From contig OX442314.1 of assembly GCA_949358305.1 (NCBI GenBank), positions 2,049,087-2,113,086 on the forward strand: DNA of 64,000 bases. The letters are read 5' to 3'. Of the stretch, positions 54,401 to 64,000 are shown piece after piece (positions within the stretch are counted from its first letter, which is position 1; the number at the start of each line of letters is the position of its first letter). The translations under genes and the position numbers were made by a program. A model generated the notes under the pieces. The model was not told the DNA's origin, did no database searches, and saw nothing but the letters and a program-made list of their open reading frames with translations. This DNA comes from Strigamia acuminata. Taxonomy: Eukaryota > Arthropoda > Chilopoda > Geophilomorpha > Linotaeniidae.

Positions 54401-55690
54401 AGCAAAGACACTCGAAACTACGTTCGCAGTTGCACTCATTGCCAACAATACAAACCTAGTCAACACCAAAAGCATCGGGCAAGCTATACACCCCACAACA
54501 TGACCAACCCGTGGGAGACTGTAAGCATTGACCTGATGGGACCAAAACCAGCCGGTCGTTCACAATTAAAATGGATTTTAGTAATCATTGATAATTGTAC
54601 AAAATGGATTGAAGTCTTCCCACTAGCGACTGCATCAAGTGAATGCATCGTTAATAAAATGAGCGAAGTTTTCCACCGTTGGGGTTATCCAAAAAAGATA
54701 ATCTCCGACAACGGCAAACAATTCGTGTCAACAATATTTAATGATTTTTGTCGAAAAAATCACGTAGATATTTCTCACATTAGTCCATATCACGCTGCCG
54801 CTAATATTACAGAGCGGGCTAACAGGACTTTAAAAATGATGTTAGCTTTATACTCGGACATTCACTCTCACTGGCCAAAATATTTAAATTCTTTTGCCTT
54901 TGCGATGCGCACCGCTAAGTCCGAGGCAACAAATTGTTCTCCGATGATTCTTAATACGGGAAGAATCGTTCCTTTGCCATTTGACCCGCGTATTACTAAA
55001 CACGCCATCAAATTCGACAAAGAAAATCCCGAAGCTTATGTCTATAGTATTTTAGACGTAATTAGACGTGCACACAGCGAAATGCATCGGAAAATTCAAT
55101 CGAATTACGAAAAGCATGATCGACTACATAAAGACAAATATTATATTTGTCAATTTGCCAAAGGAGATCTCGTGTGGAAAGCCACACATATTTTATCAAA
55201 TAAAGATAAAGGGATTTCGGCAGGATCCGCTGAGAAACGTGATGGACCTTGGGAAATTACGGCTGTTCTCGGCGGAGGTTCCTACACACTACGGAAGCTT
55301 TCTGATAACACGAAAGCACAAGCGATCAACATACAGGATTTAATGCCTTATATCCCAAGTTATCCGATTGAGGAATGGACATTAGATCAGAAAGTCGGTA
55401 CCAACGAGTCACACCCGACTCCAGATTGGATGGCAGGTCAGGTTATTAATTCTCCAGAATTAATAAATGACCCTGTGTCCACGGAAGCAGAGGATTTAGT
55501 TGAAGGAAAAGAGGAGGAAACTTCTCAGATTTCTTCTAAAGAGGACGAAACTCCTCAAAATCCATCTAAAAAGAGGAAAAGATTTCCATCTCCCGTTCGA
55601 CAGTCTAAACGAAGACCCAAGCCGAACACAAAATACGTGACCGATTTTGTACAACTCATAAATTGTTTAAAACAAGTCAAGTTGGGTTAG
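51410..55690 (+). CDS. pol: Gypsy 2 pol: protease, RT, RNase H, integrase (about 1,426 aa in the -1 frame)
   Basis: There is no ATG near the start; the frame is entered by the -1 shift. The protease motif ALMDSGATQCFIG lies near residue 160. RT has KPGGKYRLCIDFRWLNAI and LPFGLCNAPSSFQHLM. The catalytic block reads VYLDNIIIFSDTW, with Asn (codon AAT at 52910-52912) where the second Asp of YLDD is expected. RNase H follows (ILTDASHSGLGAVLC). The integrase has an HHCC finger (HGHPLTGHAGMSK, CTHCQQY) and the DDE core (VSIDLMGPKP, ISDNGKQF, AAANITERANR). A GPW-containing module (KRDGPWEITAVLGGGSYTL) near residue 1,275 corresponds to the GPY/F domain. The C-terminal tail is Lys/Glu-rich with KRKRF and KRRPK clusters. 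There are no stops or shifts. Confidence 0.95.
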   Translation: MIQGVVQVVQPPLKELFPLSELSNDLFSQKDEFKLRHKPSHLTVPYVDDSKNKPPSLVISYEAVPVCRKTSSSTGGVNENLKVMTDQLENLSIFSGSWNAPKKPLVPKVFKLRKILKLEKWNNKDREELLGKLCNSKLINGGKDDPRMNVQIGGLDYNALMDSGATQCFIGVQLLSNTEIPVEFIQECPRGMRVCAVGIDHRPIGQVCLCVKWADKRRVTPMTFIILHKNVCGLILGHNFMRRTGINPNPRRAVFTCDDMPGWTAPYETTELNCCLANIRTLGLQGEGTPTSPDWAEKLVEGCNSSAEEKQLLVNVLVKLKNVFRDQLGCTKVAKHSIKFKPGATWKHQPYRMYNPAKKAIMTELVEELEADGLIEPATGPYISHPVIVAKPGGKYRLCIDFRWLNAITEVDAIQMPSIDLLIHHTNQAKYFTSIDLTKGYHQMEMEEEDKSKTAFYTPKGKFQFKRLPFGLCNAPSSFQHLMTTVLGDSLYKHALVYLDNIIIFSDTWENHLLHIKDVLEKLDAANLTINKDKSKFGRTSLRFLGHLISEGSLLPDPDKVSAVRNFPKPTCSKDIQRFVGLANFFRKFIPNIANIARPLTNIMHDQAKFVWDDSQTTAFETIKDILCDKDQALLHMPDMNKPFVILTDASHSGLGAVLCQDVELFCEKKQKLIMVPKAVAYASRVLHGAEVRYSTPELECLAVVWAIERFRPYIEYTTFTLESDAKALSWLMSTPEPSGRFGRWAVKIQCGAFKIIFRRGAMNQVADALSRAPLSALDTPDYDYIEPEEITHFYPTWNGNRCASLQVTETERKHFLTNVGLSLDFFSESYNPVRFHDSGEKGEEEGCTRENCRHIDVHNCNHENVHTALTDILKVVPPTRDEIIEAQLKDPACSKILVYLKGDEKLKNRITDKHWLNAIRGYTLDEPEENKGVMLIYFAPTDEEELNDSGNGFKAVIPRSLVRRALFACHGHPLTGHAGMSKTLDRAKKMYFWPRMSKDTRNYVRSCTHCQQYKPSQHQKHRASYTPHNMTNPWETVSIDLMGPKPAGRSQLKWILVIIDNCTKWIEVFPLATASSECIVNKMSEVFHRWGYPKKIISDNGKQFVSTIFNDFCRKNHVDISHISPYHAAANITERANRTLKMMLALYSDIHSHWPKYLNSFAFAMRTAKSEATNCSPMILNTGRIVPLPFDPRITKHAIKFDKENPEAYVYSILDVIRRAHSEMHRKIQSNYEKHDRLHKDKYYICQFAKGDLVWKATHILSNKDKGISAGSAEKRDGPWEITAVLGGGSYTLRKLSDNTKAQAINIQDLMPYIPSYPIEEWTLDQKVGTNESHPTPDWMAGQVINSPELINDPVSTEAEDLVEGKEEETSQISSKEDETPQNPSKKRKRFPSPVRQSKRRPKPNTKYVTDFVQLINCLKQVKLG

Positions 55691-56994
55691 AACACAATAT
55701 ATTGAAAATATTTTATTTTAAATAAATATTTCCAATCATATTCACGAAGGATTGTTAAATTTTATTGATTAAAAACATTTTTTTTTGTGTGAATAAAATC
55801 TAACAAATGTTTGAGTTATTTTTACACGGCCGATTATATTTAAATTAATCTACGTGTAAACATTTACTTGAAACTATGTTTCCCCCTTTGGGTTAATAGA
55901 AACTTCGAGATGAGTAATTGCAAACCAATCAAATTACTCCTCGAAACTCCCCTTAACCCCTGGTCTGAGATTATCACTCACTTGTTCGCCAAGTTTTGTA
56001 CTGGACTGAAATCAAGGATTATTCTCGACTTTTCGACACTTCAACGGATTTTCGCTGGAATTTAGTGAGTTAAAATCTAGATGATTTTGAACACTTATCG
56101 TTTGTTTTAACTGATTTTTCTCATTTTGACCAATATCAGTTTAAACTTAGGAATTACCGATACACTGCTTGTATATCGAAACCATTTCGTGGCAGAATCG
56201 CAAGGAACCTTCCCGCGAATTCACTACGTGATTTTCCGGTAAATATTTAAGCAATATTTTGTCAAAATTAATAATATTTTGACATTAATTGACGACATTT
56301 ATTTTGGTTAAGCGTCCATTACGGCAGACTTAGAGTTCGCACGCGCCGCACAACGTTTTTATCGGCCAACGTCACCGGAACCGAGCAGCCCTCGCAAATA
56401 CGTGAAGCTAGACATTAAACTAGCCAAATATACCCTTCTAGGACTACACCTAATTAGTAAGTGTTTATTTTATGAAAGATAAAATATCTCTTAAGTTCCT
56501 TGGAAATTGGTGAGCATACATGTGTTAACAAGTCACGTGTATGATAGTGACAAACGCCACCAGATGTCGGTGATAGATTATTTACTCGGACGAATTATAG
56601 AGTTATTCGTCCAGCTAAAATTATGTAAAGTGACTATTGTCAGGTACTAAAATGCTTGCAAAAATATTTTTTAATATTTTGACAGGTTTTTTAGTTATCA
56701 TGTCGTTTAGATGCCAAAATTAGGTTTATTTCATCTAATAAACGCTAAATTGAATATTTTATCAACAATATTGTTTTTAAAGGATAAGATGAAATTATCT
56801 ACCAAGTCGAGAATAATTATTAATTTTAATAATTATTCGACAAATGAAGGAAACACGCTAACAAAAGGAACTTAAGAATTAATTATGGAATTTAACCCGA
56901 TTTTAGGTCGACAATTAGTTTAATTTAAATTAAATTAGTTGCCGACGTTTCGATTCATGTTCTCAAATAAAATTTATATTTTCTTGAAGATGCA
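55691..56994 (+). other. Pol-ORF3 spacer in gypsy 2
   Basis: 1.3 kb without a credible frame. It may contain a splice acceptor or internal promoter for ORF3; the T-rich stretch and AG before 56995 (TTTTCTTGAAGATGCAATG) are compatible with that. Confidence 0.5.
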
Positions 56995-58650
56995 ATGAGT
57001 CGCCGAGGTCGTGCTAGCAAGCGACAATACGTGCATTGGGATCCAGAAGAGTCGGAAGAGACGGATTATCGCTTTGTTAATCCCTCCTCTGACCCCGAGC
57101 TCGTCGCCAACTGGGCCCGTGATAACCCGGATCTCGTACCGCCACGAATTAGGAGCGCCATGGGCGTTAGTCCGAACGACTCGCGTCCTTCCAGAGGCCG
57201 TCAAGCTAGTCAGCGCGTCGTAACCTATGATGCGCCTCACGAGACTCCGAATTGGGATTTTTCTGACGACTCGTCACAATACTACCGTTCTGCTTCAAGG
57301 AGACGACGCCAAGATGACTTCTCACAAGAAGAAGAATCGGTTGAAGAAGCTCCACCTCAGACCTCCAGCAGGCAGTTTGCCCGACCACGAAATCCTCGCG
57401 ATACCGCTAGTCGAGGCAAAACTGGCAAGCCCAAAGGACCCACCAAGTCCACGCTGGCATCTTCATCCGAAGCGTTGACTCGTCCAACCTCGCAGGCTCG
57501 CTCGATATCAGAGCTAAATTTGCCAAGTTACCGTAAGCAGCGAAGAGAACATGTATTCCGCGATATGGAAGCTGCCGCCTTGGGTACAAACATCATGCCA
57601 AAGTCGAAGCTTATGTTCTGCCCATTATGCGCAGGATGCGGATGGTTGTCGTCCTTGTTATCCGGCATTCACGCCGTAGTCTGCGTGAACTGTCACGGTG
57701 GTAAGCGCGTTGCCATATCCAGCATGTGGAATGAAGAAATTCTTCCATTTGTCGTCAAGGGGCTAAGTACGCCGACAGCACGCAATTGGGCGATGTGTCG
57801 CGAATGTGGCCTCATCCACCAGGGCCCAGAACAGGCTATTTATGTAGACCCGGCGCAAATGTCCAGCACCTCGACTCCACGAGGAGGATTCACGGAGCCA
57901 CAACGCGAGCCGGAAACTCCCACCCCTGCGATTGATGGAACTCCAGTTGTCTCGGCGGAAAACCTTCCAACGTCAGTTACTGCGTCTGATTCTCCGCCGG
58001 TTGCATCCGATTCTGGTCCACAAGCCGCCGCTTCTCCAGAGGGAACATCGATTAACAACATGATTGTAGCGACTATTCCGCTCCCAGAAGTAAGCCACGC
58101 TGCTGAACCGGTTATTTTACTGGTCCACCCATATATGCCGAGACCAGACATGTCACTCACGGAGCAAACTAAGGCAGAAGTGGAACATTATTTCCCAATT
58201 TTATTGGAAGCAGCTAAGCGTATTAGTGTGTCGATTTCAAACGACCGAATTCCAGATTTGAGCGTGCCCCTGGCCGTGATCCAATGGATTTTCCATCCAT
58301 CCCGGCCGGAATCTTTTCAAACTCGCTCTTTTATTTGGTGTAAGATTTTGCAACAGGTCTCAGCAGCAGCACACCCGTTGATTCGTGAGGGATGGCACTC
58401 TGGCTTACCCGACCATCACTTGGTTTTCTCCGAGCCAACCAGCGCTAACACCATTTCGTTAGGAGGGCCTGATCCCCTGGAAGTATTCACCGAGGAACAA
58501 CACAGAATGCTCCTGAATCCACTGGCCCATGACGTTGAGCCAGATGTAGTACCGGAATTGGTAGCTATTCAACTTAATTCTCCACCCGCAGCCGTCTCGG
58601 AAGTTGTTACATCCATGGAGGGATTTATTGAGGATGAAGAGTTGGACTAG
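56995..58650 (+). CDS. Gypsy 2 ORF3: 551-aa protein of unknown function with three CxxC pairs
   Basis: The ATG at 56995 opens a clean frame in the position where env would be, but there is no signal peptide or transmembrane segment. Residues 1-180 are Arg/Ser/Glu-rich and probably disordered. Residues about 205-275 hold CPLCAGCGW (209-217), CVNCHGGK (230-237) and MCRECGLIHQG (267-277). These are spaced like zinc-binding knuckles, and the first two resemble CxxCxGxG motifs. A Pro/Ser/Thr-rich linker follows. A folded-looking C-terminal region (about 375-530, with VIQWIFHPSRPESFQTRSFI) precedes an acidic tail, EDEELD. I do not recognise a family. It could be a nucleic-acid-binding or Gag-like accessory factor, or a captured host gene. 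Confidence 0.85.
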   Translation: MSRRGRASKRQYVHWDPEESEETDYRFVNPSSDPELVANWARDNPDLVPPRIRSAMGVSPNDSRPSRGRQASQRVVTYDAPHETPNWDFSDDSSQYYRSASRRRRQDDFSQEEESVEEAPPQTSSRQFARPRNPRDTASRGKTGKPKGPTKSTLASSSEALTRPTSQARSISELNLPSYRKQRREHVFRDMEAAALGTNIMPKSKLMFCPLCAGCGWLSSLLSGIHAVVCVNCHGGKRVAISSMWNEEILPFVVKGLSTPTARNWAMCRECGLIHQGPEQAIYVDPAQMSSTSTPRGGFTEPQREPETPTPAIDGTPVVSAENLPTSVTASDSPPVASDSGPQAAASPEGTSINNMIVATIPLPEVSHAAEPVILLVHPYMPRPDMSLTEQTKAEVEHYFPILLEAAKRISVSISNDRIPDLSVPLAVIQWIFHPSRPESFQTRSFIWCKILQQVSAAAHPLIREGWHSGLPDHHLVFSEPTSANTISLGGPDPLEVFTEEQHRMLLNPLAHDVEPDVVPELVAIQLNSPPAAVSEVVTSMEGFIEDEELD

Positions 58651-59312
58651 AAAAGCGTCAACGATGTCGGGATCCGTTACTTTCCCGATATCTTCCCCTT
58701 TTAGGCAAGACCAGAAGTAACGAGTCCATCTTCTCCATCTCCATTGCTTGACCCGAGATGAAGCAAAAATTTAGTCAGGTTCAGGTGTATTTTATGCCGT
58801 TTTTTTTTGTGAATAATTCAAAGATCTTTAATATTTAAACTAACAATTCTGTTAAAATTTGATTACGAGTCAATGTGAGTTTGTTTTATATGAATACTAA
58901 TTTTAATACTTGAATTTTAACGTGTAAAGTGTTATTTTGCAAACCATTATATTTCCAATGAGAAGTTAAGTTTTGTGAAAATAATTGTTAAATTTTATTA
59001 ATCATTTGTTTGATACAAGAGTTTGATGTTAGTTTAAGTTATTGCCTTTTCTTGATGCAGTTGTAAGTCCACCTGTAAAGAGAGATTGGAATTATTATTA
59101 ATAATTGAGAGTTTTATAACCCTAATAAATATTTTTTGAAGCATTTGATTAAGAAATACTCTTTATTTATACTATTAAGATATAAAATAAAGGTTTTTAC
59201 TTACCAAGGATTACAGCTCCAGTTCCATAGATGACAGTGTGGTCTTGATCCTCAAGATATTCGGAATAAATAGTATGTTAATACAGGTATTAACATATAT
59301 TTAAGGGGGACT
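58651..59312 (+). other. 3' untranslated part and polypurine tract of gypsy 2
   Basis: No coding sequence. The purine run AAGGGGGAC ends a base or two before the 3' LTR and is a likely polypurine tract. Confidence 0.7.
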
Positions 59313-60900
59313 TGTGACGGTTACACTGTCATACACTTTGTTAGTATAGGACGATTACTTCACCAATAGATGGCGCTGATACGTTTTAGCGGTAATTTCA
59401 AATTTCGACAATTTTTGAATGAATAAAATATAAATTACTATTTATATTTTATTCCACTGCGACTTTATACACTTTTAAATACTTTTGGATGTTTTAATAC
59501 TAGTTGATTTATTTGTCACATAATTCTATTGAATTATGTGCAAACTTTACACCTGGTGAAGTCACCCTTCATCACCCACTGTGAGTTGGACTCCTTTTGG
59601 ATTATAGTCAAAGGGACTTAATCCAAAATGTGTCCTGCGTATCCAGTTCCTGTTTGGACCTAGTAGAAGACTATGTCCTGAGTATCCACTTCCTATGACC
59701 TAGGATTGGATGGATTTGACTGCCCAGTGATCCCATTGGATCACTGAACAGCTATTCTCCTCACCGAGTATATATCCCCCTGCAAAACGGATATAGCTCG
59801 CTCTTGTTCTTGTTTTGTTTGATACTGATATTACTTGAGCACATATTATACTTCTCTGCGTTCCGACAATCCGTTGTAGAAATACTTTGTATTTAGTGTA
59901 AGTATCTAGAGTGAGTAGAAGACTCACAGACACACTGCCCGCCTCTTCATGCCAACATTCCGTTGTAGAAATGTAGTAACTAGAGTGAGTAATTCACAGA
60001 CACATTTAAGTGTAGTATCTAGAGTGGGGTACAACCCACAGACGCACTCCCTCCAGCTTCATGCCAACATTCCGTTGTAGAGTGCAGAATCTAGAGTGGA
60101 GTAAAATTCACAGACGCATTGGTAATGTAGAATCTAGAGTGGAGTATTTATATTTCACAGACGCATTATCAGAGTGATCGACGCGGAGTAATTTCCCGGT
60201 TACTCTCCCGCCAGCCAGGACCGAGTGGAGTAATTTCCCGGCGATGGATAACCTTTCCTGCGAGATATTTCGATTCAATTCGTTATTGGTTTGACGGAAC
60301 ATTTAAGTCTAACTTAGATGTTGATTGCACTCGGGGCAAAAAATAGCTCGGCGCTATTTTAATATATTTTACTTATTTTCACAGTTTAAGTTAAGTTTGT
60401 GACTCTAAAATATCATGATTAATTCCATAGAATTAATATGACTATTTATTCTCACATTGTTACATCTCGCGGTAATTATTGATTACAACAATTATCTGCG
60501 ATGCGATGTGTGTGACGATACAGAAAAGTCAACCGCACCTCTCGGATATAACCCACCCAGCCTAACCATTTACACGCCTTTTAGAACCAAACCCCGGACC
60601 ATTTAGAAGCCAAAGCCATTCATAGATGACATCTTTTACGTCACAGCAATAAGACCGTTACAAATTCTTATTGCATGACTGAAGCCTTCAAATGATATTA
60701 TTTCAGGGCTTTTGCCAAATAAATGTATAGTTTAACTTATCGTCATTTTAGCCACTTGTAGGCATAATAGTTATATAAGTTTCAACCGGAATAAATGTTA
60801 TATGTTTTGAGAAAACATCAGGTTTGCATATTTTACGCTTTCACACAGATAGTTCACACTTTAGTTTAGCAATTGCTATCTCCAGAAGGTAATCGTCACA
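59313..60900 (+). repeat. 3' LTR of gypsy 2 (1,588 bp, intact)
   Basis: It starts TGTGACGGTTACAC and ends GGTAATCGTCACA. It contains a possible TATA-like GAGTATATATCC near 59765, followed by a tandem CTAGAGTG/CACAGACGCA repeat block. Confidence 0.95.
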
Positions 60901-60904
60901 AGTT

Positions 60905-61136
60905 CTGTTGTAATGAAAGACCTGTGGCTACCAGGGTCAATCATTCCTCCGATTGAATGAAATCCTCCCGATTTAGTCTTCAATTCCGCTGTGAAGATCA
61001 TGAGCTGCAAGGTCGTGGAGATTGCGCACGAGACGTGAGTGCTAACTTGCGACTCCTTGGACTTCTCAGTGGACTCGTGCAGTCTTAACTTCTGATTTCT
61101 TACAAATGCAATGTTCCATTGGCCGCCATTACTCAT
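60905..61136 (-). pseudogene. BEL/Pao retrotransposon protease fragment, upstream half
   Basis: The minus frame contains LKTKSGGFHSIGGMIDPGSH followed by RSFITTEL. This resembles the BEL/Pao aspartic protease region (DSGSQRSFIT type), with the catalytic Ser-context changed to DPG. Gypsy 2 cut the frame inside the codon after TTE. Confidence 0.62.
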
Positions 61137-62326
61137 CTACAATACTCGCCGCGAGATGTCACCACACAATCGAAATCAGCATGTCGGAAATTAGAAATTT
61201 TCAAGTTTTTAATTGGACAGGGTAAAATTGTACAGTGATCCAAAAGATCTTTTTGGGTTTTTCGCGCATTAAACTCTTAGAGTCGCTTAATTACCAGCGA
61301 CAGGAAGCGGGGTGTCGGGGTTCTGAAACAAACGCAGGGTACACCCAAAATGGAGTACCCAATTTAAATATACCAAGTACCACAAAATTTATTTATTTAA
61401 GAATAAAAAGTACCACTTTTTTCATATTTGCTATTATTTGATTAGTTGCTTATCATCAGACGAAATAGTTTATTGGTTTTGTTTGATTTCATGTGCTGTC
61501 ACAAATAGATTACCTTGTATGGTTCTCATTTTATCAACTTAAACCAAATTATATGTACTCACAAGTAAATCTATAACTCAGAAGGAATCAGTTAATATCC
61601 TAGAGTATCTAAGATAAGGTAAACAGCAACTGTAATACATCAAAATATACATATTGTATTAAGATACTGTCTCAAACTTAACCCTAGAAATCAACAGGAT
61701 TCGAACGAGAAGATAGGCCTAGTTCGGATGGGAAGGAAGCGACGAAGTTGGTTCATGTACCGTGTATCGAAAGCAAGGTGCTAAATGGAACCGAGTCCGC
61801 TCTTCAGCAAGCAGTGGGACATCTGCCCAAGACGATAGGGACCACTCGATTTAAGAGGCTTAATCAAGAAAAGGCAAGACGGATTGAATTCATCGTTCGA
61901 ATGATGCGAAAGAAAATCGAGTCAATAAATCGAACGTCTGATGGAGTGAGGGTTAAGATAACCCTAAAGTTCACTACTACGAGGACGATGGAGTCGGGTC
62001 ATGTCTTTGAAGACACAACGCAATGTAAAATCGGCTACGACAAAACCAAACAATTTAAATTAATTTAATTTAATTGTTAATTAATTTTGCATTATACTTT
62101 GGCTTGTTCAATTATGCGTGTACCGGTATGTAATCTTTATTTCTCAGCTGCAGTTAACAAAATAGTGAAGGTTGCAAAAACTTTCAATGACATTCTAAAT
62201 CACACGTGTCATCCACGAGCTTTTGGTACCACATCGAGGAAAAAAGCGAAATCTCAATGCTGAAATCCAAAATTAAACCAGACGGGCCTTAAAAAAGATA
62301 CTTATTGCATTTTGCATTTAACAAAA
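61137..62326. other. Repeat-like spacer with an unsupported 106-aa frame
   Basis: A basic frame at 61748-62068 (TRFKRLNQEKARRIEFIVRM) has no recognised family. The rest shows no gene, RNA or clear element boundary. Confidence 0.35.
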
Positions 62327-62740
62327 GACGCAGACGGTTTGTATATAATTTTAAAAAATATAACATGTAATTTATATACATTTTTTTTAGAAGCAGTACA
62401 GAAAATCATGAAAATAGTAGCAAATTTTGGGCACATTCTGTCGTAACAGTATGAAGCGAGTGTTCATACTCAAATATTTAGAGAATCTGGGAGGAAAGAT
62501 CAAGGCTATTGACCAAAGACCAATTAAAAAAAATACTAATTGGCTACTGGAAGCTAAAGCCGATAAAAAACAATCAAAAAGACAGCAAAAGCAAACGATG
62601 CTGATTGCACTGTCACAACTGAAGTTGCTAAAAAAATCACGCAGAAAACAACAGCAAGGGGCCATCAACACGCTCCTATCCGTAAAGGGCAAAATGCGTA
62701 CGAATCACCTTTATAATAATTTAATTTTATATCATTAAAT
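62327..62740 (+). repeat. Dispersed repeat Z, copy 2 (empty site for the mariner)
   Basis: This aligns with 29935-29991 joined to 31044-31442, without the mariner-like element. Its frame (62450-62738) has small shifts relative to copy 1, so neither copy is under clear coding constraint. Confidence 0.8.
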
Positions 62741-63162
62741 TAAACTACAGTCAATTAATTCAGATCACCACCTAACGGAAGGTGAAATGTGTTTATAACC
62801 GCCACCGATATGCGCCTGCCTGTCGACCGCAAAAACAGTATGAATCACTTTATAATTTGATATCATTAAATTAAATTTAAGTCATTTAAATTAAACTAAT
62901 ACTTAAAAATTTTTTGTTTTTAGATTAAGGTTCACCTAATCACCATGTAGATAATTTTATCTAGCAATTGTCCTAGGCAGCAAACAAGATTCCCCATCAC
63001 TTTTTCGAATTTTGTTTATTCGAATTTTCGATTATTTGGGTCATTTCTTCGACAGTCGTTACTTCGAAAACTGAAATTAAATTAAGAAAAAATTAAACTG
63101 AAATTAACGAGCCGATGCCTTGTTTAGACACAAATCGATCGCATCAATTATTCAAAAGCGGC
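62741..63162. other. Spacer, no gene seen
   Basis: The ATAATTTGATATCATTAAAT region near 62851 matches about 40007-40040. No other structure is apparent. Confidence 0.4.
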
Positions 63163-63342
63163 CTAATTTGCACCTTTCTCTCCGTGTTTGTCGGATCTGC
63201 GGCGCAGTTTCTGCAAATACATCTGTTTCTGCATCGAACCTTCGGAGAAAAACAAAGAAAAATCGATGAGGAAGTGTTTTGGGTTTATTAAGAGGTCGTC
63301 GACCTCGATTAATACGCCATTTTTTGGGCGCCATTTTTTGTG
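63163..63342 (-). CDS. Candidate last exon of an unidentified minus-strand gene (59 codons)
   Basis: A GCATACAG acceptor precedes an open frame from 63342 to a TAG at 63163-63165. It reads KWRPKNGVLIEVDDLLINPK and ends SMQKQMYLQKLRRRSDKHGE then KGAN. The basic helical end and lack of stops are gene-like. A second internal acceptor (TTTTTCTCCGAAG) would give a shorter version. No family was recognised. It could be the 3' exon of the mutarotase-strand transcript or of another gene whose upstream exons lie beyond the repeat. Confidence 0.4.
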   Translation of the reverse strand, partial: HKKWRPKNGVLIEVDDLLINPKHFLIDFSLFFSEGSMQKQMYLQKLRRRSDKHGEKGAN

Positions 63343-63399
63343 CTGTATGCATAAAATACCGTAAAAAAATCGCAAAACTACGGAAAATGGTCAAATGCT

Positions 63400-63790
63400 C
63401 AAATCATTCAGTCGTAAATTAATTTTTCGGCCGAATTTGGGCGTGAATTCGGTTGTAAACTCGTTTATCCGCCGAATTTGTGCCAGAATTCAGTCACATA
63501 TTCGTTTTTCGGCCTTATTCGAGCGAAAATTCGGTTTTACATTCGTTTTTCGGCTGAATTTTGGCGGGGATTTGGTCGTAAATTCGTTTTTCAGCCGAAT
63601 TTGCGCCAGAATTCAATTACAAATTCGTTTTTCTGCCGAATTTGTGCAGGTATTCAATCACAAATTCGTTTATCGGCCGAATTCGCTTGTAAATTCATTC
63701 TTCGGCCGAATTCGACATGAATTTCGGATTTTAATTCCTTTTTCGGCTCAACTTCGACCTGAATTCAGTCATAAATTAGTTTATTAACCG
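63400..63790 (+). repeat. Degenerate 40-bp minisatellite
   Basis: About ten imperfect units with TTTTTCGGCCGAATT and GTAAATTCGTT words lie between the two minus-strand exons. This is the same intron-filling pattern as in the left gene block. Confidence 0.85.
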
Positions 63791-63866
63791 AATTTTAAAC
63801 GAGAAATTCAAATTTGACGGTTTTCCGCAGTTTTGCGACGTATACGTCTACTAAAAACCTATATAC

Positions 63867-64000
63867 TTTATCGTAGCCTCGAATTCCGCCGTGCAAATGG
63901 TTCGGAGAGCTGTTAATGGCGAGCAAATATCCCTTGTTGTTCAGCACGAAACGTCCGTGCGCGATTCGGTTACACACACGTCCGACCGTCGCGCCCACAT
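63867..64000 (-). CDS. GALM: Galactose mutarotase (aldose 1-epimerase) exon, partial at window edge
   Basis: The minus frame from the right edge reads [20 protein letters not shown] and then [13 protein letters not shown] up to a GTATAT donor at 63866. [10 protein letters not shown] and NHLHGG are signature motifs of aldose 1-epimerase; the HGG region binds the sugar. The enzyme interconverts alpha and beta anomers of galactose or glucose in the cytosol. Upstream exons lie outside the window. The next downstream exon is not recognisable to the left, so the gene is either broken or has a very long intron. Confidence 0.88.

Larger units (their letters stand above)
46030..60900 (+). mobile_element. 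Large gypsy-type LTR retrotransposon 2 with a third ORF
   Basis: The 5' LTR (46030-48493, containing an insertion) and 3' LTR (59313-60900) share ends TGTGACG/CGTCACA. A 4-bp duplication AGTT lies outside (46026-46029 and 60901-60904). Removing the insertion and its duplicated target leaves 1,588 bp, exactly the 3' LTR length, and the stretches I compared are identical. The internal order is primer site, 0.85-kb leader, gag, -1 frameshift signal, pol, 1.3-kb gap, ORF3, purine tract and 3' LTR. Apart from the LTR insertion no frame is broken. It is inserted in a BEL/Pao relic. Confidence 0.96.

Noticed and set aside
1-64000. tRNA, rRNA or other structured RNA genes
   Set aside because: None could be recognised by eye; the only tRNA-like words are the retrotransposon primer sites.

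Overview
The window is eukaryotic nuclear DNA from an animal, most likely an invertebrate. The genes are split by GT-AG introns. Their products are close to animal NuSAP, RTF1, SF3B2, IFT25 (HSPB11), a DUF229 protein, cytoplasmic dynein heavy chain and galactose mutarotase. IFT25 implies cilia. I cannot name the species. Almost every intron is filled with its own AT-rich minisatellite.

Bases 1 to 23,000 are a compact gene block: NuSAP-like (+, 7 exons), RTF1 (+, 9 exons), a DUF229 membrane-anchored protein (-, 2 exons), IFT25 (-, 4 exons) and SF3B2 (+, 19 exons). IFT25 and SF3B2 are head to head with 337 bp between their start codons. I placed exon boundaries by hand from reading frame, splice dinucleotides and homology remembered from the protein families; every phase closes. 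The products cover mitotic spindle assembly, Paf1-associated transcription elongation, U2 snRNP splicing and intraflagellar transport, with no shared pathway. A piggyBac-like foldback element sits in the last RTF1 intron.

Bases 23,600 to 46,000 are accessory and repeat-rich. They hold a 21-bp minisatellite of about 40 units, nested DNA transposons with visible target-site duplications, decayed LINE and gypsy fragments, and a mariner element with plant Stowaway-like ends and a gutted transposase. There is also a complete gypsy retrotransposon (32,854-37,613, minus strand, identical 154-bp LTRs, tRNA-Ser-type primer site), a scrambled dynein heavy chain pseudogene and several dispersed repeat families.

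Bases 46,030 to 60,900 are one large gypsy-type retrotransposon on the plus strand. It has 1,588-bp LTRs, a tRNA-Gln primer site and a gag that ends in a textbook -1 frameshift signal before pol. A third reading frame in the env position encodes a 551-residue cysteine-pair protein I do not recognise. The 5' LTR was later hit by an 869-bp hAT-like element, and the whole retrotransposon landed inside an older BEL/Pao fragment. Bases 60,900 to 64,000 hold repeats, an unidentified terminal exon and one exon of a galactose mutarotase gene running off the right edge.
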